64,000 nt of DNA from Tyto alba (Eukaryota > Chordata > Aves > Strigiformes > Tytonidae), in the NCBI RefSeq assembly GCF_018691265.1, contig NW_024881313.1, positions 11,050,501 to 11,114,500 of the forward strand, in the 5' to 3' direction. Below, piece after piece: positions 12,977 to 24,805 of this stretch. Each line of letters begins with the position of its first letter. Positions within the stretch are counted from its first letter, which is position 1. A program made the position numbers and the translations under genes. Under the pieces are notes generated by a model. That model made no database searches. It was not told the origin of the DNA and worked only from the letters and a program-made list of their open reading frames with translations.

Positions 12977-15704
12977 GGCTTCTACATAAAATTGGCTTAG
13001 ATTTTGATAACTTAACAACCATGACTCCTACTTACACTAGGAATATTGTCAGAAAAAATCATGCTGCTTTTATTGAGACACCATATTGGTCAATGTGTTT
13101 ATTCAAGGCCCCTACACAACAGAGATACAGGACTTGTTACACTTTAATCACTAAACATTAAAACAATGTTAGAGTTGTTAGAGACTGTTACAGTAATTAC
13201 AGGACTCCATTGACAGAAGATCAAAGAAAGCCACAGCTGTAATCCCTCCTGCAGAACCTCACCCACAGGCCAGGTGCAAGGAAGGCCACCTCAGTCTCTA
13301 ACCCTCTGTTAATTAGACTTTCCCAAGATCAGACTATAGAAAATGAGGGTCATCTGTGTGTCTGCTGACATTTCCTTTTTCCTACATGTGTCTTTCTAAA
13401 TAATAGTTTTTCTGAATGCTTAAGGCAGGTTATTTTCCCAACTTCAGATTGGCTTACCTTGGTTTTGTTCAAGAAATACTAATTCCATTTCCAAATAAGT
13501 AAAGCTGAAGAGTGAAAGTCATACTGTGCCCTACAGGCCTCATAAAGAAGCTGAGATAGCAGCTCTGCCTTTTTTTGTACCACTCCCATGACAGCCAGGA
13601 AGCCATCACTTACCACCAGCTGGTGAAAAATTTTCAGGTCTATGGATGTCTGCAGATTGTTTTGCAGAATTTACACCATGTTCTTTCATAAAACAGGTTG
13701 GTTTGTTCGTTTGTTTTCCTTTGTAATGGAAAATATGCTAAATTAAATAAATCTGAACTTCTTAAATTCACTTGTAGATATTATTGATTAATTATTAGTA
13801 GAGAAGTCCATGCTATGAAAAGATATACCATAATTGCATGAATATTAATGAAAAATGTTCTGGATTCTTCATCATTTGAAGTACTTAACCAGGGTACTCT
13901 CTAGGATGGAAAATAAAACTCTTCCTGTCCAGTCCAGATCATGAATTTAGAAGAAGATCCTTCTGAGTTCATAAGCCCAGTTAAGAAACCTATCATTGCA
14001 AAAGACTGTGTTTTGTTTTGTTTTTCTTAATAGCATCTCTGATGCTTTTCATTCATTAGTTTTTGGATGAAGGCTAAATTGTGCATTCCTTTAAAACAGC
14101 TGTCACACTCAAATACTTATCAACATCCTAAATAAAATTATTTTCCATTTGAATTAGGAAAACTGGGACCATTTTGTGACAGGTATAAACAAACATTTTT
14201 TGTTTGCTTAGGTTTCTTTCCCTGTTACTTTACCTACAAATATCACTGACTTTCTTTTTAATCTGTCACAATTCCAACTACCTGCGGTGATAAAACCTAA
14301 TGTAAACAAGAACTGTTATCTTTTCACCTTCTACTTATTAATAATAATAACAACAATACCTCATTCTTACATACAAAACTACCAGAAAGAATGTACACTG
14401 AAATAACACTTATTCCATTAAAATAATACATGCATAAAACCAGAACCATCAGAATACAACATGAAAATTTTCTTCAAAACACTGGGACGTTAGCTGCTGT
14501 TATTTTCGAAAATGGGGTAGAATTTCATGGTCATTTTCCACTTGCTTTCCATCTAAACACAGCTTATTAATATGTGGGAATGCTAAGCCTTTTGACAGAT
14601 TTACACACTTTGATCATGTTACACAGGCATACCCTTATTATGAACTCTTATAAGCATCCAGTCTGTAAAAGTAATTCTTTATCAAATTATTAATAAACCT
14701 ACCTTAACATTTCAAAAATTCCAAGGCAGAGAATATAGAGTGCTCAACTTCTTATAAGGATTGTCTTTAATTCTGTGGGAGGAGCAGCCTGCTGTTTTAA
14801 TGAATAACCCCTGAATGACTGCTATGTTAGTGGATATTGATTTCAGCAGGGGCTACTTGTCTCCTAGGCTGACATTTAATATCTGTTAAGGGGATTTGCC
14901 TGCTGAGTGACTTCAGCAAAAACATTACATTAGGACTATAGCCAAACTTGTTGGGATTAGTATTTCTCCTTGAAAATATCTTTCAATTGGCACCGTGAAA
15001 AGCCAAAAGCAAGGCAAAGTTTTGCTTTGACAAAATTAGAATGCATGGCAGAAAATCACAGGAGTGAGAAAGCCTCAAGAGTTAACTCCAATAGTTTTCT
15101 ACACTGCATATAATATATGAGGTAACCGATAACCTAATAGAAAGCATCCTGCTCCAATGGCATTGAAAATACATTCTGCACTCCCATGTCATTTCACCAG
15201 ACTGTGTCAGTGTAGCTGCATAAACTCCCCTGTTCATATTAGGGATGAGAGCTGCCTTGTCCTGTGAGAACATGGGTTCACAACACAGTACAACACATGC
15301 TCTTGCTTTGCACTGTTTATCAAAGGAGCCACTCTAGTTTATACCAGTTTGTTCATGCTTCTATTACATCTGAAGTATGAAGCCATTCTTAACCTGAATT
15401 TCTTTCCGGAATTTAGAAGTTTTGCTTCAGTCTTACTTTCAATTTTTCCACTCTGGCTACTAACAAGATGCATGACATGTTCACATGTCTAAATCTAAAA
15501 CTGAGGGTTTTATAAGAGTTTACACAGAGGTTATCTAAATTTTGTGAAATTCTTAATTTCCTTCCTGCTCTTTGATGCAGTCAAAACCATCCAACTCCTA
15601 TAGCGAAGTTGGCAACACCTTTTCAACTGAGGCATTCCTGCACCTAGAACTCAACTTCTCCACCTTCAGACTCTGATTCCCAGCAATTCTTACCATCTGC
15701 CACC

Positions 15705-15737
15705 AAAAAAAAAAAAACAAAAACAAAAAAAAAAAAA
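15705..15737. repeat. A-rich tract
   Basis: A13, then two single C interruptions, then about A13. Low complexity, with no gene or retrocopy visible next to it. Confidence 0.9.
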
Positions 15738-16221
15738 GACTATCACAGTAAATTTCCCTGTTTTCACCTTAGAACAAAGACAGTAAAAGAGGAAAAGATG
15801 TTACAGTCTAATCTTCAAGTTTGACAGGAATGCTAAATCCAGAATACCATGAGCTGGCCCAGTACCAATGTACCTTACAATCAAAAGATAAAAGAGTTAT
15901 CAGAAAGATGAGAAACTATGTTTAATACCACTTTTCCTAGTTTGGTACAAGAGGAATTATACAGGTCTTCCAAATCTGAGGCAAATGACTGAACCATAAC
16001 TTATGCTTTAAGAGAGAAAGACACCACAACTGAACTCTCTCTTCTAATTTCTTCTGTGAGAAAGATTAGATTACTAACCAGAGCTATGAACTTTAGTGAT
16101 GACTGTAATAGGATTTTCTTGTTTTGAGGTTTTTGGGTTTTTGCTTTACATTTGCTTTTTTAGAGGCTTTTGTTTGTTTGCTTTACATTTTTTTCCCTAA
16201 TTATGTCTCTCTTCCCTAAAG

Positions 16222-16442
16222 GAGTGACCGGCTGATATGAAGGCCAGAACTTCTACAGTTCCTATCTGCTCAAGGTGACAAAGGTTACAAGGTGTGCCAT
16301 ATAAGAGAGTCATGTCAAGGACTTGGGAACTGGGTGCAGACAGCATCAGAGAAGAAACAGAAACTAGAGGGTATAGTGAATGCTACCACTCAGAAAGCTA
16401 TTGAGCTGGCTGGAAATGAGGACCTTTCTGAAAGGTCCTATG
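16222..16442 (+). other. Candidate noncoding exon, splice-flanked
   Basis: The left edge follows a long pyrimidine tract with a branch-like CCTAAT and the acceptor TCTCTCTTCCCTAAAG. The right edge is ATG followed by GTGAGTAA, which fits the donor consensus at all intronic positions. The 221-nt segment has stop codons within its first dozen bases in all three forward frames, so it could only be an untranslated or long-noncoding RNA exon. Pairing of a fair acceptor and donor at this distance also arises by chance in 64 kb. No partner exon was identified. Sequence: the two splice-like sites. Inference: exon status. Confidence 0.2.
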
Positions 16443-17265
16443 GTGAGTAAAAAACTGTTTGTAAGACCTTTATCTCTGTTCTTCCCGTGAGCTACTTTGA
16501 GTTTTCAACTATAAAAGGCTCTGTTGTTAGTTTTCTTTCAATTAAAATTGTCTTTTTGAGCTAAGATATTGAATGGCCTTTAAAAGTCTCCTAGGAGTAT
16601 ACTGTCATGCAAAGATCTAGTCAGATCCACTTTAAAGCTAGGGTCACCTTGGATATCTGGTCGGAATTAGATTAAGTAACTCTCCACCTACTTTACACAT
16701 TGCTGGCCTAATACCTGTTATTATCTATGTTTTCCCATGCACATCATGAATATAAGCTTGATAACTAATTTACAAATGAGGATTCAAACTAAGAGGCTGG
16801 ATGTCTAAAAGTTAATTCTTGCCATTCTGAGACTAAGGCCCCTCAAGGAATCAACACACAATCTCAAAAACAGAACACTCAAATCTTTATTGTCTGTGTT
16901 TCCAGTAAGCCTGTATAAGCAAAAAAAAAAACATAAAAACTTTTTTTTTCCTAAATCTGGCTTCTTCATTGCTGTGCATTTGTGCAAAACTCATATTTAG
17001 AGTTTTCATGGTACCACAAGGCTAGTAGCATTTTGACTCAATTTGCACTGGTATGAATGACAACGAAATAGCAAGCAATGATAAATCATTTCTATAGATA
17101 GGTTTCCTAAGAAACTGCAATTGTCTTGGATTTTCAGTATCAAATTTAAAATGAAATATTTCTTAAAAGTAAATGGTTGTATGATTTTCCTTCTTTTATT
17201 CTCATGATGGCTCTAATGAGATCTCTTACAATAATTCTCTTTAACCATATCTCATATCATTATCC

Positions 17266-17540
17266 CCCTTTTTACAAAAGCATGTGGTGATAGGACAAGG
17301 GGTATGGCCTTTAAACTGAATGAGTGTAGATTTAGCTATAAGGAAAAAGTTCTTCACTGTGAGGGTGGTGATACACGGGAACAGGTTTTCCAGAGAATCT
17401 GTGGCTGCCCCCCTCCCTGGGGTTGGACGAGGCTTTGAGCAACCTGGTCTAGGGGAAGGTGTCCCTGCCCGTGGCAGGGAGGTTGGAATTAGGTGATCCT
17501 TAAGGTTCCTTCTAACCCAAACCATCCTGTGATTCTACGA
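17266..17540 (+). mobile_element. 5'-truncated CR1 LINE (3' end)
   Basis: This is the 3' end of a chicken-repeat-1 LINE. It begins near CTTTTTACAAAAGCATGTGG and passes through GTGATAGGACAAGGGG, TTCACTGTGAGGGTGGTG and GAGCAACCTGGTCTAGGGGA, ending in CCATCCTGTGATTCTACGA. CR1 copies typically end in a repeated 8-mer of the type ATTCTATG; here one and a half degenerate units remain. The early part still reads as the C-terminal end of ORF2 (FFTVRVV, then a mutated HGNR..SRE), but a deletion of about a dozen bases near 17420 and substitutions destroy the frame. It lacks all of ORF1, the endonuclease and the reverse transcriptase, so it cannot move. No clear target-site duplication is visible, as is usual for CR1. 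The 5' boundary is accurate to about 10 bases. This is the firmest evidence that the window is avian. Confidence 0.95.
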
Positions 17541-19280
17541 AGTTCTTGCTGAAATTCTGGATGAATATATTCTCAGCATTATAATGTAATGTAATAATCT
17601 CCCATCATTCTGTTCCAGATTAACAGGGAATTGGGAAAGGAAATAATGCCTTTTATACAGAAATATATACAAGAAGATTTGTTTTCTATCAAATGCTAAG
17701 AGGTGAACTTCTGGGAATTTTGTCATAAAATATTTCCAGAATGTCTGTTTTTTAGTTAGAACAAATAAAACTTATATATAAAACCCCAGAGGAATACAGC
17801 AAGTGAAAGGATAAATTCCATTTCTGGGACATGCTGTTTCTGATTTTAACTTAATTTCACTAACAACAGTTGAAGTTCTTCGTGAGCTTGACATAAATAC
17901 ATTTTACTGAGTTAGATCATCAAATCAGAGGTTAAAGTTTGTTAAACTAATGTACCATAAAAGACCAAGTCCTAAATTGGATTGAACTGATGATGGCCAT
18001 GGTATCTTTTAGTATAACTCCACTGAAACAAACTTACAAAGTGGTACGGTTTTGTTTGTTTGTTTTATTCTTCCATGTATTTTGGAACCAGAAAGCATTG
18101 CTACAACTCTCATGTCTGAGCTCTTATTTAAGACAAGCAGATAGAGTGTCACTACAGCATCAAGTTCAGTTTGAAGCTGGTTGTATCCTTTAGAAAACCA
18201 CACAGCCTTGATGTAACATATGCAATAATGGAAAACTCACCTCAACAACCTAATAATTTCTTACCTAATTTTTTAAAAATATGAGAAGTTTTCCATATTT
18301 GTCTAATAGCTCCAAACTAGATCTTGCTACATTGCTGTATTTATATATTGCTAGGTTAAAATGCCAACAATTTTCAACTTCCAGACACCTGATCCTGTGT
18401 TAACTGTCCTCAAGTAATCACTTCAAAATATCTTAGAAAAAATTAGTACTATTATTTTTCCGAGGCCTCTCAAGGCAAGTGTGGTTCATTAGGTAATGAT
18501 CTGGGCCACCCTTACTCTTCCTTCAAGAACCCCTTCTGGTTTGGAGAAAGGAGTATTCCCATGTGGGAATGTAAGGCAGAACTGGCCATACTTTATGTAT
18601 GAGGCCAAACTCCATGCTGTGCAAGGACTACTTCAGTTATGTTTCCCTGGCAAACAAATAGGTGGTGTGAATTATTATTCACTGTACTGTGAAGTGATCA
18701 CAAATGTGACATGGTTAACTCATTTTCTTATGCTCTCTTCAGACCTTTCTCTCTTCCTTCTTGTTCTTTTGGTTCTTGGATATGATAAGAATGTTTTTTA
18801 CAACAGATAAAGAAAAAAGATATTTTTTCATTCATATATCATGAGTAGGAGGTAGATGGAAAAAGAGGGATAATTTCTTAGGCGCTTTAGCAGATCATTA
18901 AATGGCAAATAAAATGTTTGTCTGAATCTTAACAGTTGGTAAGACAGATGAAACTCATAATGAATCTATATTTTCTGTAGAATCTAACTATCAGTCATTG
19001 TAAAGATTGTCTGAGTTTTATTGTATATTACAGATTATTTTTTTTCTGTTTTAAAATACAGCCGCAAAGAGAGTAAAAAGAAATAGAACGTACCTAACAA
19101 ATCCTCACAGTATACAAGGGAGAAAGAAACTTAGTGCGAGAATGGATGACAACAGGAGAAACATTTCGATTTACCAGAAACAGTATTCAATATTACTGTA
19201 ACACATTTTTCTACATCTTACTTCTCTGCTGAAGTACATTGCTCTTACAAGGTTTCTTCTGTGCAGTTATTCCTGGCACG
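17541..19280. other. Unique AT-rich DNA, no gene seen
   Basis: No gene or RNA recognised. A short (TTTG)n patch lies at 18050-18066 and a 16-bp imperfect palindrome ATTCCCATGTGGGAAT at 18554-18569. The 104-codon frame at 18496-18810 has no recognisable domain. Confidence 0.6.
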
Positions 19281-19355
19281 AGGATTTTAATCCAAAACCC
19301 ATTAAATCCAGTGGTAGTCTACATATTCACTTCAGTGAGTCCCAGGTCAGACCTT
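19281..19355 (+). mobile_element. Ancient amniote CR1-type LINE tail
   Basis: The order GATTTTAATCCAAAACCCAT, CCAGTGGTAGTCT, CACTTCAGTGAGTCCCAGG, TCAGACCTT resembles the self-complementary 3' tails of old CR1-type elements shared by turtles, crocodilians and birds, which carry two facing blocks around a CATTGA-like and TTCAATGG-like core. The copy is heavily diverged, consistent with an insertion older than the bird radiation. Strand is assigned by the position of the TCAGACC word and is uncertain because the tail is nearly palindromic. Identification is from memory and needs a profile search. Confidence 0.5.
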
Positions 19356-19637
19356 ATGAGAGCAGAAAGCAGAGAAGAAATCTTCTGAATGTCTTGTAAT
19401 ACTTGCATTATAAAAGCATTTTGATCAGTAGTACAACCCCCCACCCCCAAAGAGCAAGATATGATTTGCAGTTTCTAATTACTTGCTCTAGGAGAGCTCT
19501 ACATCTCATTTTTTATATTTGTGCAATCTTCTCCTGAGAGCAGTTCCCAACATGAGCAACACTCCCCCTATTTTCATAACAGTTCAGAAACGTGGTGGGC
19601 TATTGCCCCATCTACCCTTGTGTCTTCAGGGCACTGC

Positions 19638-19678
19638 TCGGCTCAAATTGTACCACTGAGAGTGAATTTGGCCCTGAG
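19638..19678 (+). mobile_element. Ancient amniote CR1-type LINE tail (short)
   Basis: GCTCAAATTGTACCACTGAG followed by AGTGAATTTGGCCCTGAGC resembles the terminal part of another old CR1-type tail, whose hallmark is GAATTTGGCCC after an ACTGAG-like word. Only about 40 bases are recognisable. It lies about 280 bases downstream of the tail at 19281 in the same orientation, so it may be a second copy or part of a nested set. Confidence 0.45.
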
Positions 19679-19875
19679 CACTATGTTAACAATATATTAG
19701 CTAAGATCCACATATTATAACTCAAGCATGGTGAGTTTCTATCCTGAAATCCCACTATGCCCCTGGGTTTGCAGCTAAGCACTTTGCCATCTCAAGCACT
19801 CCTTCCATTAACTATGGAGCTTGGGGTGCTTTGTTGTTTTTTTTCTCTTTTCTGACAGTATGCAGCTTTTTCTTG

Positions 19876-20001
19876 TTTTTTTTTTTTTTTTTTCTCTTCA
19901 GCTTCTGATATTCTTCAGCTATGAAAAGATACAGATTTGTTTATGTGCAGTAAAGGCTCCTGTTTTCAATGAATAGCTTGCATTACTGAAAAAAAAAAAA
20001 A
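19876..20001. repeat. T18 run and A13 run
   Basis: An 18-base T run (19876-19893) and a 13-base A run (19989-20001) lie 95 bases apart. The sequence between them is not recognisable as a retrocopy. Confidence 0.85.
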
Positions 20002-20353
20002 GGGTCACAAAGTGCTCCATTAGCAAAGCTTTCTTCAGTCAGCTGCCACATGGATGTAATGTTACAAGTGTCGCTTTTTATGCTTTTTCCCCAGAGTTTT
20101 TGCACTTTGAAAACTGCCATAACTTTCTCTTATACTTGATCTTGTTCAGTTAGGAAACAGGAATCCAGGAAGAATGCACGCCACAATGAACAATGTCTTG
20201 GTTGCAGATTTCCATTATTTTTTACCAGAGGCTCCCAAGCATGTTTTGCAAGCATTAATTAATTATTCAATCTGCGAATCACACACACATTATGGTCCAA
20301 ATTATATAGCTGAGGAAACTGAATTTGACCAAATATCAAGACCTAATATTTGT

Positions 20354-20425
20354 AGAGGCTGAGTACCCACTGGTCCCAACAAATTGGGATTACAAGCATT
20401 CAGTACCTTCCTGCATGGCTACCCA
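20354..20425 (+). mobile_element. Ancient amniote CR1-type LINE tail
   Basis: GAGGCTGAGTACCCACTGGT, then CCCAACAAATTGGGATTAC and AAGCATTCAGTACCTTCC, form two facing half-blocks (CTGAGTACCCA and a GCATTCAGTACC counterpart) around a central CAA/TTG core. This architecture is that of old CR1-type tails in amniotes, whose outer words are CTGAGCACCC and GGTGCTCAGCACC. The copy is diverged and lacks any coding part. Strand is assigned by the AGTACCTTCC end and is moderately uncertain. Confidence 0.5.
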
Positions 20426-22438
20426 TAAAAAACACTGCAGATCTGGAAACAACCCAAGAGTCCCAATTCCCAGTCCCTACACTCATTGCCTTTCCCACAG
20501 TTGAAAGAAAATTAAATGGATAGAGACAAACAGCATGAACAGGATCAGACATCTTCAGTTACTGACCATGGCCAAATCAATTATTGTTAACAGCTGTTTT
20601 AACATGGACTAGTTAATGCTTACCATCATAGACTGTATTGCTTTTCTGTTATCAAGAAGAATCATTGAGACTGACATTCATGATTCAAAAAAATAGAAAA
20701 GAAAAAATAAAACCCATCTAGTTAAACAAAGCAAACAAATTTCTAAGCTCTCTCTGACAATATTCTATATTGGTGGCAAAATATTCTATATGAAGTTCTG
20801 CATCTAACAATATTTCAGGACAGGGGAATTTCAAGGGTATTTCCTCCTTTTTAAGTCTAGACAATTCTACTTTGGTCTTAGTTTCTTAACTGCTTTAAGA
20901 AATAGGTAAAACTCAAAGCAAAATCCTCCCTTGCTGCCCAAGCATTCGGATGCCTTAGCTTTTTCAGCGGGGAGAGGTATATGCTTGGACTATAGCCTAG
21001 GATTTTTTGCTGGCCACATGGATGAAGAAACCTTTTTATGTGAAACCATAGATACTGGGGCTCACAGCATCCTTTTACACCACTTTGTATGGTGATTTTG
21101 CCTACATTTTCAAGCAGAGCACCCTGAAGATACCGAATAAACCCAGGAAGAAAGAAAAGGAAAGGGATTTTGTCTTTGTACCTACTTTTTAGATCTGATG
21201 GCAAAGGATTTTTTTTGATTCTTATCTGATCAAGTAGTTCCAGTTTCTGAATAGAAATTCCATTCCCTTTTCATCTGGCAGCAGTACACCAGGAAAGAAA
21301 ATATCCATCACAGAAGTACTGGAAAATGTTATTTCTGCAAAACCTGGTTCTATTACCTGCCATTGTGCTAGAGATGTAAAAAGATAGTAAACTTGATTTG
21401 AATATATATACTGATATGATTATAGGGATGTGTGTTGTTTGAAATTGGAAGCCTTTATAATACATAAGGTTTCATAACACATATGACTTAAATACATTTT
21501 CCCACTTTCAGTATTTCCACCATTGTCTCCTTAGACAGTTGGAGTTTTTATTAGGCACTCTTTTCCTTCCACACTACACCTTCTTTCCTGGCACTGTTTA
21601 AAATTTTTTAATAAATTAAGGAGGGACTGTGAATTTAACAGGGGATGCACTATAGTAACCTTTCCCACCTTTGTGGGGGCAGAGGGAAGTCGAGGAAAGA
21701 GAGGGTTGTGCAGAACGGAGGCTTTTATTAAAAGCCAAACACTATTCATCCATTCATTTCTCCAACCTGATATTTGCAACTAAATGCAGCTAGAATGTGG
21801 ACATTATCTCTCTGCATGTGAGAATTTAAATGAACTCTGGTCACATGGAGAACGTTAGCTTAATTTTGTTCTTTAATTTAAAGCCCAGAAATCCCCTGAG
21901 CTATTTTAGTCTCTATGTTATGAACTCTTCAGGCTAGATAGCATAATATCTATGTCTTGCACAGCACTGAACACAGTGAGCTTTAAGCAAATAATAAATA
22001 ACAATAACACTAAATTGTACGCACAATAAAACACTATTTTCCTGGCTTTAAAGTGTGACTGGCAAAACTTCAAAGGTGTGGAAGTTCATCTGAATAAATA
22101 TGTTGAGTCAAAACAAAACTGCAGAGACTTAGTTTTAAGAAAATGCATCTCCCCAGAATGTTTCAAACTCAGCTGAAATCCAGACTTCAGGATTTAGTAG
22201 CTGGATGTATGTGAATTATCTCCAGGGTTCAGTGTCTCAGTTCAGCCAGTTAGTGAGATAACACTGCAGCTGATGTCAGTTTTACAAGAACAATTTTCTG
22301 CCATATTTTTAACATGAAAAAGTGCTGAAAGAGGAATATGTATTTGTTTTTACTTGCTTCTGTTGAGAGTCCATGGAAAGAGAATTATAAAAAAACCAAG
22401 AAAACTCCAAAGTCAAACCAAACCAAAACCCAATAGAC

Positions 22439-22463
22439 TTTTTTTTTTTTTTTTTTTTTTTTT
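22439..22463. repeat. Poly(T) run of 25
   Basis: Uninterrupted T run. Read on the minus strand it would be a poly(A) tail, but the sequence on its far side (22464-22600) has no polyadenylation signal at the usual distance and no recognisable gene content, so a retrocopy is not supported. Confidence 0.9.
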
Positions 22464-23529
22464 AAATCTCGGATTCAGATACAGTAACTGGCTCTCTAGA
22501 AACTAAACCCATAAATGCAACTAGAAAGACTGGGGAAAAAAGGTCTTCATGTGCTTGACCTCCTTTGTTCTGTCCTGTGTAAGTGTATGCATTGCATGTA
22601 TGATCGTTAGCATGTATTATACTTCCACACTTTTGTTTTCTCTGGTTGTGAAGCTGTCTTGAAAGATCTCAAGCACCTGCTATTGGCACTGGTATGGAAG
22701 AACAGATATTTCTTGCTGAACTCTGCACTGAAACTCAAGTATAATTCTGAGCTTTAAATACGAACTTTTTTTCTGGAAAGTTTTAAATTACGGTTATCAT
22801 GAGCACCTCATATTCCTTTTCTAAGCCCACAAAGGCTTACGGCCTCTAGGCACTAGAAAACCTTCTCTTTTTCATGATTAACCATCTTATGGCTGCCATA
22901 ACCTTGTTTCATAAAATTCCCTGCTCCCTTCTGACAGGCACTAATCTAGCCTCTAACCAAGCATTCCTCTTGATGTCTCCACTGAACCACACACATCATC
23001 TCCATCTTCATTATATTCTAATGAGACTCCAACCTAACACATATGGTCTCAAAAAATATCTTACATTCTACACTGTCTGACAGTGACAAACAGACTTTTT
23101 GGAATCTCATCTGATAAAGGCATTAATAGAAAAATTAGCCTTTCCCCTATGAACTTAGTTATTATTCTTAACCTTTTTTCTTACTCAGTTTATTTTATTG
23201 ATGAAAAATTATAACATACATTTTTCCTCTATTGATTCAGTTTGGTGTCCACATGGAGTCTTCTGGATAAGATACTATTTTTAATTTGAGAAATACAATA
23301 ACAAAATACAGTTAACGGAAGCTGACATATATCTTAATGAAAAACTACAGACAGAAATGGAGCTATAGAAAACAATTAGAGGTTGTTACTGCCCCAATTC
23401 ATTGTCAAAATAATTTTAAATAGTCAGCATGAGTTGTAACTAAAATAGAATTGCAAAATTGCATTTTATTTCATAGCAAGTTCAAACAATTACACAATAA
23501 CTAAATACTGTCCAGATGTCATTTTTATG

Positions 23530-23580
23530 GGATTTGGATAACTAATTCACCAAAGCTCCTTCAAAAATCCCAGCCTGAGC
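23530..23580 (+). mobile_element. Possible ancient LINE tail fragment
   Basis: GGATTTGGATAACTAATTC followed by CAAAGCTCCTTCAAAAATCC and CAGCC resembles words found in old amniote CR1-type tails. The match is short and the sequence is AT-rich, so chance is a real alternative. Confidence 0.25.
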
Positions 23581-24772
23581 TATGTTAATTTACACTTGAA
23601 CAAGTAAAAAGAATGTGTATGCTGGTGCAAAGGTTAATTAAGAGGTAATTTTACATCCCAGATAAATGATATTTGTTCTGGAATGTATTGGATGAGTACT
23701 AGGAATATATGACACCCAGATTTTCTCCTACATTGGGGATCAAAGCAAAGACAAAATGTGACCCTAATCATGTACTCAGCCATCAGGACTCCTTCTACAA
23801 GACTCACTTTCACCCTGAAGGTTATACCTCAAGTCATAACCCCTCTAAACACATTACAGCGTCTGCTTTGGTAAGTCTTCTCAGTTGCTTTATAAAATAA
23901 GACATTTCTGTTTTACTTTGGTCTTAGAGTAATACGTTTTTCTTGAATACATACCCCTGCCAGCCATGTCATTAGTTCACAATTTTCCACCACTCTATTC
24001 TACAACAGTACTTCTGCTATACTCTTCTAAATTGAATTCCTGCCATTTCACCCAAAGGCAGCTTCTCTTTAACAAAGCAACACTGATATGTTTAGAATTT
24101 ACGCAAATCTTTAAGAACATATGCAAAGCAAATACACTTAAATGCCACTTGTTTCTGATTATTTGGTTGCAACATTTTAGAATTCCCAACAAAGCATCTG
24201 GGTAGCAAATGCTGAAATCACCAATAAACCCAAGAGAGGGAAAAGACTTTTGTGAAGCCAACATTTAATCACTACTGTAAAATAAAAAAACATGTTCCCC
24301 TTCAGAAACCCATGGCAGAAGAACAGGGGTAGAGTAACCAATTAATAACCTTTTGCTGGTGACACTTATGGGATGGGTGCTTCCCATGTTTCTCTTTAGC
24401 TCCAAACAGTACACATAAAAGAGCAGAAGGTCCTTGACAGGGCAGAGGTTGCCTAACAGAGGCTTAGTTGACTCAAGCGGTTTCTGGATCACAAGACAAT
24501 CCTGGCAGCTGCAGTGGGAAAACCTCTGAGCTCAAATCACGCAATCAGTGAGAAAGACACCTTCAAGAATCCTTAAGGCAACAGTTCTGGGTACTCCAAT
24601 AATTTTATTGAGTATAGAACATGAGACAAGTTACATAAAAACAGAGTATAATTCCTTGCTGCTTCATTAGTATGTTAAATTTTGTCAAGCATGGACAAGT
24701 TTTTCATAAATATGTGGGAAATTGGTGTAAGGAGTGAGGAAAGAGAGAAAAGAATTATACCTGTTCCAAGAG

Positions 24773-24801
<29 letters not shown>
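24773..24801. repeat. Poly(A) run of 29
   Basis: The longest perfect homopolymer in the window. The preceding 300 bases contain no AATAAA at the expected distance and no identifiable transcript, so it is annotated as a simple repeat rather than a processed pseudogene tail. Confidence 0.95.

Positions 24802-24805
<4 letters not shown>

Larger units (their letters stand above)
12179..16221. other. Unique AT-rich DNA with simple repeats, no gene seen
   Basis: Contains the (AT)n microsatellite and an A-rich tract listed separately, and a T/G-rich patch at 16115-16190 in which TTTGCTTTACATTT occurs twice. The 143-codon frame at 12730-13161 runs straight through the (AT)n repeat, which it reads as alternating Ile and Tyr, so it is not a credible gene. 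No RNA gene or other element was recognised. Confidence 0.6.

Noticed and set aside
12730..13161. 143-codon plus frame and an 86-codon minus frame with Ile-Tyr repeats
   Set aside because: Both are kept open by the (AT)23 microsatellite, which reads as IYIYIY in either direction.
24500..24801. Possible processed pseudogene before the A29 run
   Set aside because: No AATAAA at the expected distance, no recognisable coding remnant and no evident target-site duplication.
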